The position numbers were made by a program, and so were the translations under genes. A stretch of 64,000 nucleotides of DNA from Hyphomonadaceae bacterium ML37 (lineage in GTDB: Bacteria > Pseudomonadota > Alphaproteobacteria > Caulobacterales > Maricaulaceae), in NCBI GenBank assembly GCA_027627685.1, contig CP091241.1:829149-893148 (forward strand), given 5' to 3'. This document shows positions 52,498 through 64,000 of this stretch, one piece after another. The notes beneath the pieces were generated by a model. The model was given only the letters and a program-made list of their open reading frames with translations. It ran no database searches and was not told the origin of the DNA. Position 1 is the stretch's first letter, and the number at the start of each line of letters is the position of its first letter.

Positions 52498-54018
52498 ATG
52501 CATGTCACCAAACGCGGCTTTCTGACGTCCGGCGCAGTCGCCTCCATGGCGCTCGCCACCGGGTGCAAGGGCTCTCCGTTCTGGCAGAATGTCTGCCAGC
52601 CCCGCGTGCGCCGCAATATCTATGATCTTCTGCAGGAGGACGCAAACCACCCCGTGGTCGCGACCTACCGCGCCGGGGTCCAGGCCATGAAGGCGCTGCC
52701 GGCGTCAAACGCGGCCAGCTGGACCTATCAGGCCAATATTCACGGTACAACCACACCGCAATCCCAGTGGCCCGCCGGCGCGCCCTGGGCGACCTGTCCG
52801 CACGGAAACATGTTCTTCATCGCCTGGCACCGGCTTTATGTCTGGCACTTCGAGAAAATCATCAGTGACCTCACCGGGGAGCCGGATTTCGCCCTGCCTT
52901 ACTGGAATTACACCGACCCGGCCCAGCGCGTGATGCCGCAGCCCTTCCGGGATGCGGGGTCGCCCCTCTTTCAGGCGGGCCGCAATGTCAATAACGGCGC
53001 AGCGCTGAGCGCGGCGGCGACAAGCATCGCCAACGCCATGTCGCGGGACCAGTATCTTGGCGCGGGGCAGTTCCAGAGCACGATGGAAGGCACGCCCCAT
53101 GGCGCAGTGCATGTCGCCATCGGCGGCGTCATGGGCAGCGTGCCGACGGCGGCCAATGACCCTGTCTTCTGGATGCATCATTGCAATATTGACCGCCTGC
53201 AGGAGTTCTGGCTGCAGGCCAGCGCCGCCCACAATCTGTCGACGGCGACGTCCAATCCCGCCTGGACCAACGCGGTATTCCGGTTTGCGGAGCCGGACGG
53301 GACGATCGTGGAAAGGACGCCGGTCGCCACATTGTCGACCGCGATTCAGCTCAATTACGTGTATGATGAAGGCTTGCCCCAACTGGAGTCTTTGTGCCGC
53401 GCCATGGAAGTTCCCCTCGAACCCAGAGTTCTCGCAGCGGCGGAGCAGGCTGAAGACCGCCTGGCCGAGGCCGTCACGCAGGCGCGCGCGTTTGGCGTGC
53501 GGGGCATTGCGCTCGACGAGCGCCCCGTTGTGGACGTGCCCGTGGGCCGCGATGCGTCGGCGCTGATGTCGCAAATGGGCGGAGAGGCGCGCTATTTCCT
53601 GGTGATTGACGGCCTGAGCGCCCGCACCAATCCGGGGGTGCTGTACGCGGTCCATATCGGCGCCGACGGACCGGTGGGCGAGGTCGATCCCGAAGACCCG
53701 CGCCTGGCCGGCGTCATTTCCTTCTTCGGGCGCACCGATGAGGATCATGGCCCGGATGGGACGGGGGGCCACCCGGCGCCGCTGCTCATCGACATCTCGG
53801 CGGCGCTGGAAGCGCGCCAGCTGCATGCCTCCATCGCCGAGACGGGCACAATCCGGGTGAGTTTCACGCCTTTCTCCGGCGTGGTGGAGACCCGCGGCGC
53901 GCCGGCCCCGAGGCCGGCGACAGGCTCGCAGCCTTTCATCGCCAATATGAGCGTCGTCGCCGCTGATCGCACGGGCGCGGGCGGCGCTGTGGAGTTCAGG
54001 CGCCGCGATCCGGATTGA
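52498..54018 (+). CDS. Tyrosinase/polyphenol oxidase, exported
   Basis: A 506-residue type 3 copper oxidase that hydroxylates phenols and oxidises catechols to quinones. An N-terminal signal has a Tat-like TKRGFLTS and a lipobox LATGC, so the enzyme is probably exported folded and lipid-anchored. CuA ligands: His in ANIHGT, CPHGNMFF and AWHR. CuB ligands: GTPHGAVHVAIGG and DPVFWMHHCNIDR. The C-terminal third (VPVGRDASAL ... YFLVIDGLSARTNPGVLYAVHIG) matches the PPO1_KFDV-type shielding domain of plant-like polyphenol oxidases. ATG at 52498 preferred; 52486 is possible. Melanin formation or aromatic defence is inferred. Confidence 0.9.
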   Translation: MHVTKRGFLTSGAVASMALATGCKGSPFWQNVCQPRVRRNIYDLLQEDANHPVVATYRAGVQAMKALPASNAASWTYQANIHGTTTPQSQWPAGAPWATCPHGNMFFIAWHRLYVWHFEKIISDLTGEPDFALPYWNYTDPAQRVMPQPFRDAGSPLFQAGRNVNNGAALSAAATSIANAMSRDQYLGAGQFQSTMEGTPHGAVHVAIGGVMGSVPTAANDPVFWMHHCNIDRLQEFWLQASAAHNLSTATSNPAWTNAVFRFAEPDGTIVERTPVATLSTAIQLNYVYDEGLPQLESLCRAMEVPLEPRVLAAAEQAEDRLAEAVTQARAFGVRGIALDERPVVDVPVGRDASALMSQMGGEARYFLVIDGLSARTNPGVLYAVHIGADGPVGEVDPEDPRLAGVISFFGRTDEDHGPDGTGGHPAPLLIDISAALEARQLHASIAETGTIRVSFTPFSGVVETRGAPAPRPATGSQPFIANMSVVAADRTGAGGAVEFRRRDPD

Positions 54019-54104
54019 CGGACCGGCCGCCGGACCGCATTCGAACCGGGAGCCTGCACCTCGCGCCTGAGCGCGGACATCGCCCCGATCCCCGCCCCAA
54101 GGAC

Positions 54105-54139
54105 ATCGCCGCAAGGGAGAGAGTCCCCCTTGCGGCGAT
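54105..54139. terminator. Bidirectional terminator between tyrosinase and peptide genes
   Basis: A perfect 13-bp stem ATCGCCGCAAGGG / CCCTTGCGGCGAT with a 9-base loop, 6 bases beyond the peptide stop (minus strand) and 86 bases beyond the tyrosinase stop. Placement between convergent genes supports termination for both. Confidence 0.7.
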
Positions 54140-54145
54140 CACTTC

Positions 54146-54313
54146 CTAGTGGTGGTGGTGGCAGAGTGACGGAATCAGCCAGCACAGAATTCCATCAGGA
54201 TCCTCGCCGTTCGCCATCGGCGACTGCGCCCCGTTGGCGCCGCCAAAGCCTGCAAATTGCGCCTGCAGAGCAAATACGAACGCCACGATCAGGGCGGTGA
54301 TGAATTTGGTCAT
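54146..54313 (-). CDS. Small exported peptide ending in C-x6-C-His4
   Basis: A 55-residue peptide. The hydrophobic N-terminus (FITALIVAFVFALQAQFAG) acts as a signal peptide or membrane anchor. The mature segment is Gly/Asn-rich and acidic (GEDPDG) and ends C44-WLIPSL-C51-HHHH. Two Cys and four consecutive His make a plausible Cu/Zn-binding end. AGGAGGA is 5 bases before the ATG, and a promoter TTTACA-N16-TAAAAT lies upstream, so it is a genuine gene despite its size. It converges with the copper-dependent tyrosinase. A copper-delivery or metal-binding role is inferred; a peptide toxin or RiPP-like precursor is an alternative. Confidence 0.7.
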   Translation of the reverse strand: MTKFITALIVAFVFALQAQFAGFGGANGAQSPMANGEDPDGILCWLIPSLCHHHH

Positions 54314-54377
54314 TCTGTCCTCCTGTTTCATTGAATGGGCGCGTCATACGCGCATGCGCCGGGTTAACGGCAATGCC

Positions 54378-54405
54378 ATTTTAGAGTGCGCCGAGTGCAT
54401 GTAAA
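54378..54405 (-). promoter_or_regulatory. Promoter of the small peptide gene
   Basis: On the minus strand TTTACA (54405-54400) and TAAAAT (54383-54378) are separated by 16 bases. The predicted transcript would begin near 54371, giving a leader of about 58 bases to the ATG at 54313. Confidence 0.6.
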
Positions 54406-54546
54406 GGAATGATCGAATGAATTAAGAAATCCTTTAGGTAGCGATGGTTTGCGTTGGCGCCTGCCGCGCGCAGCTCCGGCGCTGGCGCAGCCGCCCGCCC
54501 GCCATCTTGCGGCGGCGCGCCATTCCAGAGTATGATCATTCCCTCA

Positions 54547-54573
54547 AAACGGCCCGTGCATGACGGGCCGTTT
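54547..54573 (+). terminator. Strong hairpin with T-rich tail, possible small RNA end
   Basis: AAACGGCCCGT, loop GCATG, ACGGGCCGTTT is a perfect 11-bp stem followed by CTCGTTT. It looks like an intrinsic terminator, yet no gene ends here on the plus strand. It may end a short untranslated transcript, or act as an attenuator in a long purC leader. Confidence 0.55.
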
Positions 54574-54646
54574 CTCGTTTGCCGCAGGCCGGCCCGGCGT
54601 CCCGCCACGCCTGCTTGCGGCCTCCAGCGGAGTTGCGCCCTCACCC

Positions 54647-55402
54647 ATGTCCCGCCGCAAGAAACTCTACGAAGGCAAGGCCAAAATCCTTTATGAGGGG
54701 CCCGAGCCCGGTACGCTGGTCCAGCATTTCAAGGACGACGCCACCGCGTTCAACAACAAGAAAAAGGCCGTGCTGGAGGGCAAGGGCGTCCTCAATAACC
54801 GGATCTCCGAGCACATCATGGAGAATCTCAACCGGATCGGCGTGCCCACCCATTTCATCCGCCGGCTCAACATGCGCGAACAGCTGGTGCGAGAAGTGGA
54901 GATCATTCCGCTGGAAGTGGTGGTACGCAATGTTGCCGCCGGCTCGATCTCAACGCGCTTCGGCCTGCCCGAGGGCGAGCCGCTGCCGCGCACGATTGTC
55001 GAGTTCTATTACAAGGATGACGCGCTCAACGACCCTCTGGTCAGCGAGGAGCATATCGCCGCGTTCAACTGGGCCAGCCCCCAGGACATTGACGACATGA
55101 TCGCGCTGGCCCTGCGGGTGAATGATTATCTGTCGGGCCTGTTTACCGGCGCCAGCATCCGCCTGGTGGATTTCAAGCTGGAGTTCGGGCGCATCTATGA
55201 CCAGAACGACATGCCGCGCATCATTCTGGCCGACGAGATCAGCCCGGACAGCTGCCGCCTGTGGGACATGACCACCGGCGAGAAAATGGACAAGGACCGG
55301 TTCCGGCGCGATATGGGCAATGTCACCGAGGCCTATGCCGAGGTGGCGCGCAGGCTGGGAATCATGAAGGAAAGCGCAAACGGCGACGAGGCGAACTCAT
55401 GA
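54647..55402 (+). CDS. purC: SAICAR synthetase
   Basis: Phosphoribosylaminoimidazole-succinocarboxamide synthase of purine synthesis. In 251 residues the ATP-binding start [14 protein letters not shown], the [12 protein letters not shown] block, and [13 protein letters not shown] with [15 protein letters not shown] are all present. The ATG at 54647 gives the standard N-terminus. Its stop overlaps purS as ATGA. Confidence 0.97.
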   Translation: MSRRKKLYEGKAKILYEGPEPGTLVQHFKDDATAFNNKKKAVLEGKGVLNNRISEHIMENLNRIGVPTHFIRRLNMREQLVREVEIIPLEVVVRNVAAGSISTRFGLPEGEPLPRTIVEFYYKDDALNDPLVSEEHIAAFNWASPQDIDDMIALALRVNDYLSGLFTGASIRLVDFKLEFGRIYDQNDMPRIILADEISPDSCRLWDMTTGEKMDKDRFRRDMGNVTEAYAEVARRLGIMKESANGDEANS

Positions 55403-55641
55403 AAGCGCGTGTGCATGTCTATCTCAAGCCCGGCGTCCTGGACCCTCAAGGCCAGGCCGTGGCGACCTCTTTGAAGCATCTCGGCTTTGACGAGGTGTCC
55501 GCCGCCCGCCAGGGCAAGCTGATCGAGATCGATCTCAACACCGCCGACGCCGAGGAAGCGCAAAAGCGAGTCGCCGACATGTGCGACAAGCTCCTCGCCA
55601 ACCCGGTCATCGAAACCTACGACATCGAACTGAGCGCGTAG
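55399..55641 (+). CDS. purS: FGAM synthase subunit PurS
   Basis: Small dimeric subunit joining PurQ and PurL in the three-part formylglycinamidine ribonucleotide synthase. The 80-residue protein has [17 protein letters not shown] and [12 protein letters not shown], as expected. It is coupled to purC by ATGA. purQ and purL, which usually follow, are not here; a palindromic repeat and ettA come next. Confidence 0.95.
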   Translation: MKARVHVYLKPGVLDPQGQAVATSLKHLGFDEVSAARQGKLIEIDLNTADAEEAQKRVADMCDKLLANPVIETYDIELSA

Positions 55642-55656
55642 GGGGGCGTCTCCCCC

Positions 55657-55704
55657 CTCCGTCCCGGATCAAGTCCGGGACACCTCCCCCGCAAGCGGGG
55701 GAGG
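55657..55704 (-). repeat. Bipartite palindromic repeat, copy E
   Basis: In reverse orientation: CTCCCCCGC-TT-GCGGGGGAG, then a longer second hairpin GTCCCGGA-CTTGA-TCCGGGAC and GGAG. Located 15 bases after the purS stop, where purQ would be expected. Confidence 0.8.
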
Positions 55705-55832
55705 AAAAGGGGGCGCGTGGCCGAGTCATTCACCCCCAGCCGTCCGCCCCGATTGCGCGGCCTGCCGCCGATCCGGTATAGGCTGGCGCGACCCTTCTTT
55801 CCGGCTCGTCATATAAAGGAGCGCCCCCGCTC

Positions 55833-57497
<1,665 letters not shown>

Positions 57498-57667
57498 GGG
57501 GCTTCAGGGGGGCTGCGGGTGGTCATCGCCATCAGCCCTCCCGGCCTGCCGTCCGGGCAACGGAAGGCATCGGCCGGACTTGGGCGCCGGCGCGGCGTGT
57601 GAGCAATCGGACCAGTTTACGGACCGGCTGCGCCGCCGGGTGAAGCAGTGCGGGGTGTGAGTGACCC

Positions 57668-58411
57668 CTAATCCCGCCCGGCCCGGGCCGCCTCGATCGA
57701 CTCGCGCCGTTGCGCCAGCCAGATGCCGCGCAGCATGACATAGGGGTCCTGCGCCGTTCCGGCTTCGCTATCAGCCTCGCTCTCGCGCGCCATTTGCTGG
57801 AACGTGTCTTCCAGCTCAAGGCGAATCTCGCCCACACGCAAGACCCGCTCGGTCCAGCGTATGGCGTCATCGGGCTCGTTGGCGCTCCAGTTGAACGGGT
57901 GGGCGTAGCGGTCGGCGACGCGGCCCCCGGTGTCGCGCAGGGTGGATGGTCCCAGGAAGGGCAGCATGAGATACGGGCCTTCGCCCACGCCCCAGACGGC
58001 GAGGGTCTCGCCGAAATCGGCGTCGTGACGCGGGACGCCCTCGCGGCCGGCCACATCGAACAGCCCGCCCAGACCCACGGTCGTGTTGGCGGCGAAGCGG
58101 AAGGCGCTGTCGGCGGCGGGGCCTGGCTGGCCCTGCAGGATCAGATTGGCGAACACCACGGGTTCGCGCAGGTTTCGCAGCACATTTCCGATTCCGGCGC
58201 GCACAAAGCCTGGCGTGTAGTCGCCATAGGCGCGGGCCGCCGGGCCGACCAGAGCGCGGTCCGTCACCACATTGAAGCCCAGCATGGCGCGGTTGACCGG
58301 CTCGAACGGGTCGTTGGCGTGGCCGGGCGCGCCATCGGGCGTGCCGGCGCAGGCGGACAGGCTCACGGCGGCGGCGAGGGCGAACGTCAAAGCAGGCAGT
58401 GCGGGGCGCAT
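57668..58411 (-). CDS. mlaA: MlaA family outer-membrane lipoprotein
   Basis: Component of the Mla system that keeps outer-membrane lipid asymmetry by removing misplaced phospholipids. The 247-residue protein starts with a lipoprotein signal (LTFALAAAVSLSAC, lipobox LSAC). The VacJ/MlaA core includes DPFEPVNRAMLGFN, the YGDYTPGFVRAGIGNVLRNLREP block and PYLMLPFLGPSTLRD. The ATG at 58411 matches the signal peptide; longer in-frame starts do not. No mlaBCDEF genes are in the window. Confidence 0.93.
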   Translation of the reverse strand: MRPALPALTFALAAAVSLSACAGTPDGAPGHANDPFEPVNRAMLGFNVVTDRALVGPAARAYGDYTPGFVRAGIGNVLRNLREPVVFANLILQGQPGPAADSAFRFAANTTVGLGGLFDVAGREGVPRHDADFGETLAVWGVGEGPYLMLPFLGPSTLRDTGGRVADRYAHPFNWSANEPDDAIRWTERVLRVGEIRLELEDTFQQMARESEADSEAGTAQDPYVMLRGIWLAQRRESIEAARAGRD

Positions 58412-58557
58412 GGCGTCTCCGGTTGAAGGGGTCGCGGGCGGACAAACAGTCGCAGGCGGACATGGAGCATATCGCAGGTGGGTCAAGGCCGCGCTGATGC
58501 AGCGCATATTCACCGTCTTGTGCACGGCGCGCCCGTTGAACACGAGCGGATAATCGC

Positions 58558-58573
58558 ATAAAGATATCTTTAT
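58558..58573. promoter_or_regulatory. Perfect palindrome upstream of metF
   Basis: ATAAAGATATCTTTAT, a 16-base perfect palindrome 41 bases before the metF ATG. Operators of ArsR-type regulators of the methionine cycle (SahR/SamR group) in Proteobacteria are AT-rich palindromes of this kind placed before metF/metH. No regulator gene is adjacent, so the assignment is an inference. Confidence 0.6.
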
Positions 58574-58613
58574 ATCGTCCGGCATGCGCCGGGGAGTCTG
58601 ACCGGAGCCGATC

Positions 58614-59504
58614 ATGTCTCAAGGGGATGTTGCAAATTCAGGCGCGCCGCGCGTCTCGTTCGAGTTCTTCCCGCCGAAGACCGAGGATATGGAGACGCGG
58701 CTGTGGGAATCGATCCGCAGGCTGGCGCCGCTGGGCCCTGCCTTCGTGTCGGTGACCTATGGCGCGGGCGGCTCGACCCGCGAGCGCACCCACCGCACGG
58801 TCAAGCGCATCGTGGACGAGACCAGCCTGCTGCCGGCCGCGCACCTGACCTGCGTCAGCGCCACCAAAACCGAAATCAACGAGGTCATCCAGAGTTACTG
58901 GGACGCGGGCGTGCGCCATATCGTGTCGCTGCGCGGCGACCCGCCCGAGGGCATTGGCGAGCGTTATACGCCCCATCCGGGCGGCTATGAAAACGCGGCG
59001 GACCTGAGCGCGGGCATCCGCGCCATCGGCGATTTCGAGATTTCCGTGGGCTGCTATCCGGAAAAACACCCTGAAAGCGCCAGCCTGCAGGCCGATATCG
59101 ATCATTTGAAGCGCAAGATCGACAATGGCGCGACGCGCGCGATCAGCCAGTTCTTCTTCGATGCCGATGTGTTCCTGCGTTATGTCGACACGGTGCGCGC
59201 GGCGGGGATCACCATCCCGATTGTGCCGGGCATTATGCTGCAGCCCAACTTCAAGGGCCTGAAACGCATGGCCAAGCTGTGCGGCGCCTCGATCCCTCAG
59301 CGATTGGACACGGTGTTCGACGGCATGGATGAGGACGAGAAGACCCGCGAACTGGTCACCGCCCATATCGCCGCCGATCTGTGCAATGCGCTGAAAGCGG
59401 GCGGCGTCGACCAGTTCCACTTCTACACGCTCAACCGCGCCGAGCTGGCGCTGGCGACCTGCGCGCTCCTGGGCGTCAAACCCGAACCGGCTGAGGCGGC
59501 CTGA
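58614..59504 (+). CDS. metF: Methylenetetrahydrofolate reductase
   Basis: FAD enzyme producing 5-methyl-THF for methionine synthase. At 296 residues it is the standard bacterial size. [13 protein letters not shown] at the start, [26 protein letters not shown] and [16 protein letters not shown] are the family blocks. First gene of a unit with the two methionine synthase halves; metH1 begins 4 bases after its stop. Confidence 0.97.
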   Translation: MSQGDVANSGAPRVSFEFFPPKTEDMETRLWESIRRLAPLGPAFVSVTYGAGGSTRERTHRTVKRIVDETSLLPAAHLTCVSATKTEINEVIQSYWDAGVRHIVSLRGDPPEGIGERYTPHPGGYENAADLSAGIRAIGDFEISVGCYPEKHPESASLQADIDHLKRKIDNGATRAISQFFFDADVFLRYVDTVRAAGITIPIVPGIMLQPNFKGLKRMAKLCGASIPQRLDTVFDGMDEDEKTRELVTAHIAADLCNALKAGGVDQFHFYTLNRAELALATCALLGVKPEPAEAA

Positions 59505-59508
59505 CACA

Positions 59509-60570
59509 ATGACACGGCAAGACCGCATCAAGGCGCTCGAAGCGCTGGCACGCGAACGCATCCTGGTGCTGGACGGCGCCATGGGCACGATGATCCAGCG
59601 CCTGAAGCTGTCGGAAGAGGATTATCGCGGGCAGCGCTTCGCCGACTGGAAGACGTCGGTGCAGGGCAATAACGATCTGCTCAATCTGAGCCGGCCGGAC
59701 GCCATTCGCGAGATTCACGCCACCTATTTCGCGTCCGGATCGGACATGGTGGAGACCAACACGTTCTCGGCCACCCAGATCGCCCAGGCCGATTACCACA
59801 TGGAGGACATCGCCGCCGAGATCGCCAGCGAAGGCGCGCGCCTGGCGCGAGAGGCCGCCGACGCCGCCGAGGCCGAAACCGGCCAGCCCAAGGCGGTATT
59901 GGGCGCCATCGGCCCGACCAACCGCACGCTCTCTCTGTCGCCCGACGTGGAAGATCCCGGCTATCGCGCCGTCACCTTCGATCAGGTGCGCGAAACCTAT
60001 GCCGAGCAGGCCAAGGCCATGGCGCCGTTCGTGGACTTCTTCCTGATCGAGACGATTTTCGACACGCTGAACGCCAAGGCTGCGATCAAGGCGCTGCTGG
60101 ATTTGCGTGCCGAGGGCGGGGTGGACGCCGATATCCCCATCATGCTGTCGGGCACCATTACCGATGCCTCCGGCCGCACCCTGTCGGGCCAGACCACCGA
60201 AGCCTTCTACAATTCGGTGCGCCATGCCCGGCCCTGGGCCATCGGGCTCAACTGCGCGCTGGGCGCCGATCAGCTGCGCCCCTATGTGGCCGAGATGAGC
60301 CGCATCGCCGAGACGCGCGTGCTGGCCTATCCCAATGCCGGCCTGCCCAACGCATTCGGCGAGTATGACGAAACGCCCGAAGAGACCGCCAATTTCATCG
60401 CCGACTGGGCCCAATCGGGTCTTGTGAACATTGTCGGCGGTTGCTGCGGCACCACGCCGGACCATATCGCGCGCATCGCCAAGGCCGCCTTCAACGGGCG
60501 CCCCCGCGAAATCGCCACACGCCCGAAAGCCATGCGGTTGTCGGGCCTTGAACCGTTTGAACTGGCATGA
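59509..60570 (+). CDS. Methionine synthase, homocysteine-binding half
   Basis: N-terminal module of a split cobalamin-dependent methionine synthase (MetH domain 1), 353 residues. It binds homocysteine through zinc; the Cys ligands appear as [11 protein letters not shown] and [24 protein letters not shown] and [15 protein letters not shown] are the barrel signatures. Split MetH proteins are usual in Caulobacterales-type bacteria, with the second half immediately following. Here 1,028 bases carrying a toxin-antitoxin-like pair separate them. Confidence 0.95.
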   Translation: MTRQDRIKALEALARERILVLDGAMGTMIQRLKLSEEDYRGQRFADWKTSVQGNNDLLNLSRPDAIREIHATYFASGSDMVETNTFSATQIAQADYHMEDIAAEIASEGARLAREAADAAEAETGQPKAVLGAIGPTNRTLSLSPDVEDPGYRAVTFDQVRETYAEQAKAMAPFVDFFLIETIFDTLNAKAAIKALLDLRAEGGVDADIPIMLSGTITDASGRTLSGQTTEAFYNSVRHARPWAIGLNCALGADQLRPYVAEMSRIAETRVLAYPNAGLPNAFGEYDETPEETANFIADWAQSGLVNIVGGCCGTTPDHIARIAKAAFNGRPREIATRPKAMRLSGLEPFELA

Positions 60571-60596
60571 CGGGCAATAACCCCCATAGGCCCCCC

Positions 60597-60625
60597 TTGA
60601 CCCCCTTTTGGGGGAGTGCTAATTT
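60597..60625 (+). promoter_or_regulatory. Promoter with internal palindrome before the PIN toxin operon
   Basis: TTGACC (60597-60602) and TAATTT (60620-60625) are separated by 17 bases. The spacer contains CCCCC-TTTT-GGGGG (60601-60614), a natural operator position for autoregulation. The metH1 stop lies only 27 bases upstream, so metH2 may be driven from this promoter as well as by read-through. Confidence 0.7.
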
Positions 60626-60649
60626 GGCGTCATCCAAACGGAGGACGTC

Positions 60650-61141
60650 ATGAATATGCACAGCACAACACCGTCGAAAGCCAAGGTCAAAGTCGCCGAT
60701 TGGTCGCTTTGGATCAAGCATGTTTCCGGGAATCCGGCGCTGGCTGAGCATCTCGCCAGCCTCAAAGCAGGCGAAACCATCACATTGGTGGTAGGGGGGT
60801 ATCAGGGGGTCTGGGAGAGGAAGGCGGACGGCAAGGACGGGCGTCCAACGCTCGGCCTGAAACCTCTGAGCGACGGCACTCGTAAAGCATGGTTCGCCCT
60901 TTACGGTGACCGTAAGGGCCAGCTCGTCGATATCGCACTGGGGCAAAGCGAGGCCGCTCTGCGCGCCCGCGCGAAAGCGCCGGGACCCGCGCGCAAGGTT
61001 TCCAGTCTTGAGCCCGCCTCGCCCGCAGATCAGGAGGCCGCGTGGGCGGCGTTCACCGCTCTGCGGTCCGACGGGTGGCGGTTTGATCCCGCGCAGGTTT
61101 TTGATCGCGCTGCGCTGCATGAGCGGGGGGCGGGCGCATGA
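60650..61141 (+). CDS. Candidate antitoxin, unfamiliar family, partner of PIN toxin
   Basis: A 163-residue protein I do not recognise. The N-terminal half looks like a compact alpha/beta domain (WSLWIKHVSGNPALAEHL, ITLVVGGYQGVWERK, HTR-type RKAWFALYGDRKGQLVDIAL). A flexible Ala/Lys/Pro stretch follows, then a helix (ADQEAAWAAFTALRSDGWRFDP). GGAGG precedes the ATG and its own promoter stands upstream. The stop overlaps the PIN toxin start as ATGA. This is the place and coupling of an antitoxin, but it lacks a clear AbrB, RHH, Phd or HTH motif and is longer than most VapB proteins. Confidence 0.65.
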   Translation: MNMHSTTPSKAKVKVADWSLWIKHVSGNPALAEHLASLKAGETITLVVGGYQGVWERKADGKDGRPTLGLKPLSDGTRKAWFALYGDRKGQLVDIALGQSEAALRARAKAPGPARKVSSLEPASPADQEAAWAAFTALRSDGWRFDPAQVFDRAALHERGAGA

Positions 61142-61598
61142 TCACGATCGACACCAATCTTTATCTCTACGCTGTTGATGCTGGCGAAACAGTCAAAGGT
61201 CCTGTGTGCGCCGAACTGGCCAGCCGGGCGCAGCAGGCGGGCGCGCCGATCGCTTTGCAGGTGTGCGGGGAGTTCTATGTCAATGCTGTGCGCAAGGCCG
61301 AACGCACGCCGTGGGAGGCGGCCCAGGCGGCTCGCAATCTCCTGGCGGCCCATCCCAGTTTTCGGGCCAGCCGCTCTGCGGTGGAGCGCGCGCTGGCCGA
61401 GGTGGCGGCTGGCCGCTTCAGCTATTGGGACGCGCTGCTGCTGGCTTCCGCCGATGAAGCGGGGTGTGACGCGTTGCTGACCGAGGACATGGCCGACGGC
61501 GCTCGTCTGGGCGGCGTAGAGGTCATCCATGTATTTGACGGCGCCGCGCTGTCTGCACGCGCCGAAACTGCCCTTCGCAATCTGGAAAACCGAACACG

Positions 61599-61602
<4 letters not shown>
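61138..61602 (+). CDS. VapC-type PIN-domain ribonuclease toxin
   Basis: A 154-residue PIN nuclease. The four metal-binding acids are D5 ([11 protein letters not shown]), E45 (CGEFY), D98 ([12 protein letters not shown]) and D117 (LTEDM), as in VapC toxins that cut tRNA or rRNA. Start and stop are both ATGA overlaps: with the upstream 163-residue gene and with metH2. So translation of the second methionine synthase half appears coupled to the toxin. Confidence 0.9.

Positions 61603-64000
<2,398 letters not shown>

Larger units (their letters stand above)
54314..54646. other. Intergenic region before purC
   Basis: 333 bases with no convincing protein gene. It holds the minus-strand promoter for the peptide gene (54378-54405), an AAAGGA ... 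TCCTTT inverted repeat around 54403-54434, and a strong terminator-like hairpin at 54547-54573. A 39-codon frame from ~54443 ends inside that hairpin and has no ribosome site. Confidence 0.5.

Noticed and set aside
54443-54562. 39-codon open frame before purC
   Set aside because: No ribosome-binding site, an Arg-rich translation without pattern, and its 3' end is inside a terminator-like hairpin.
58432-58462. Direct repeat TCGCGGGCGGACA / TCGCAGGCGGACA upstream of mlaA
   Set aside because: Two near-identical 13-mers 18 bases apart, but in GC-rich sequence with no promoter context; could be chance or slippage.

Overview
The window is a 64 kb piece of a GC-rich alphaproteobacterial chromosome. 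Gene content (an UrcA-family secreted protein, a DUF1476 protein beside the purine genes, a split cobalamin-dependent methionine synthase, a tandem glycine riboswitch before gcvT, and ispH/rnhA, tig-clpP-clpX and nagZ-scpA-scpB clusters) fits the Caulobacterales/Maricaulales (Hyphomonadaceae-like) lineage. That placement is inferred from gene content, not computed. Almost everything is housekeeping chromosome. No phage, insertion sequence, rRNA or CRISPR array was seen.

Layout. 1-3.8 kb: end of a MATE exporter, a TPMT-like methyltransferase, and a convergent NarX/NarL-type two-component pair. 3.8-10 kb: an accessory island of seven exported proteins, including cysteine-paired Sel1-repeat proteins and two uncharacterised paralogous domain families, dotted with a short palindromic repeat. 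10.2-24 kb: tRNA-Leu, tig-clpP-clpX, an HNH nuclease, gluQRS with a TetR regulator and its probable operator, a GNAT/EAL pair, ispH-DUF1801-rnhA and argS. 24-34 kb: a CadC-like winged-helix/TPR regulator, an UrcA protein, the glycine cleavage operon (tandem riboswitch, gcvT-gcvH-paiB-gcvPA-gcvPB), GST, and an AbrB/Doc toxin-antitoxin pair. 34-48 kb: an Lhr-type helicase, an AT-richer membrane gene between repeats, lon, a proteasome-like Ntn-hydrolase candidate with a small partner, a cupin, HepT/MntA, mccB, and a LysR/epimerase pair. 48-57 kb: scpB-scpA-nagZ-SPOR, DUF1476, a tyrosinase facing a tiny secreted Cys/His4 peptide, purC-purS and ettA. 57-64 kb: mlaA, then metF-metH1-[toxin-antitoxin]-metH2.

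Most notable observations: (1) a VapC-type PIN toxin with an unfamiliar upstream partner is lodged between the two halves of methionine synthase, and both of its junctions are 4-base ATGA overlaps, so metH2 appears translationally coupled to the toxin. (2) A 412-residue protein starts Met-Thr and places Asp and Lys at or near proteasome/HslV active-site positions. (3) A 55-residue exported peptide ending C-x6-C-HHHH faces a copper tyrosinase across a shared bidirectional terminator. (4) A bipartite palindromic repeat, whose second hairpin changes sequence but keeps pairing, sits where three usually contiguous gene neighbourhoods (clpX|lon, scpB|tatA, purS|purQ) are broken. (5) The island of exported proteins contains two domain families I do not recognise and the leftover 3' end of a duplicated gene.
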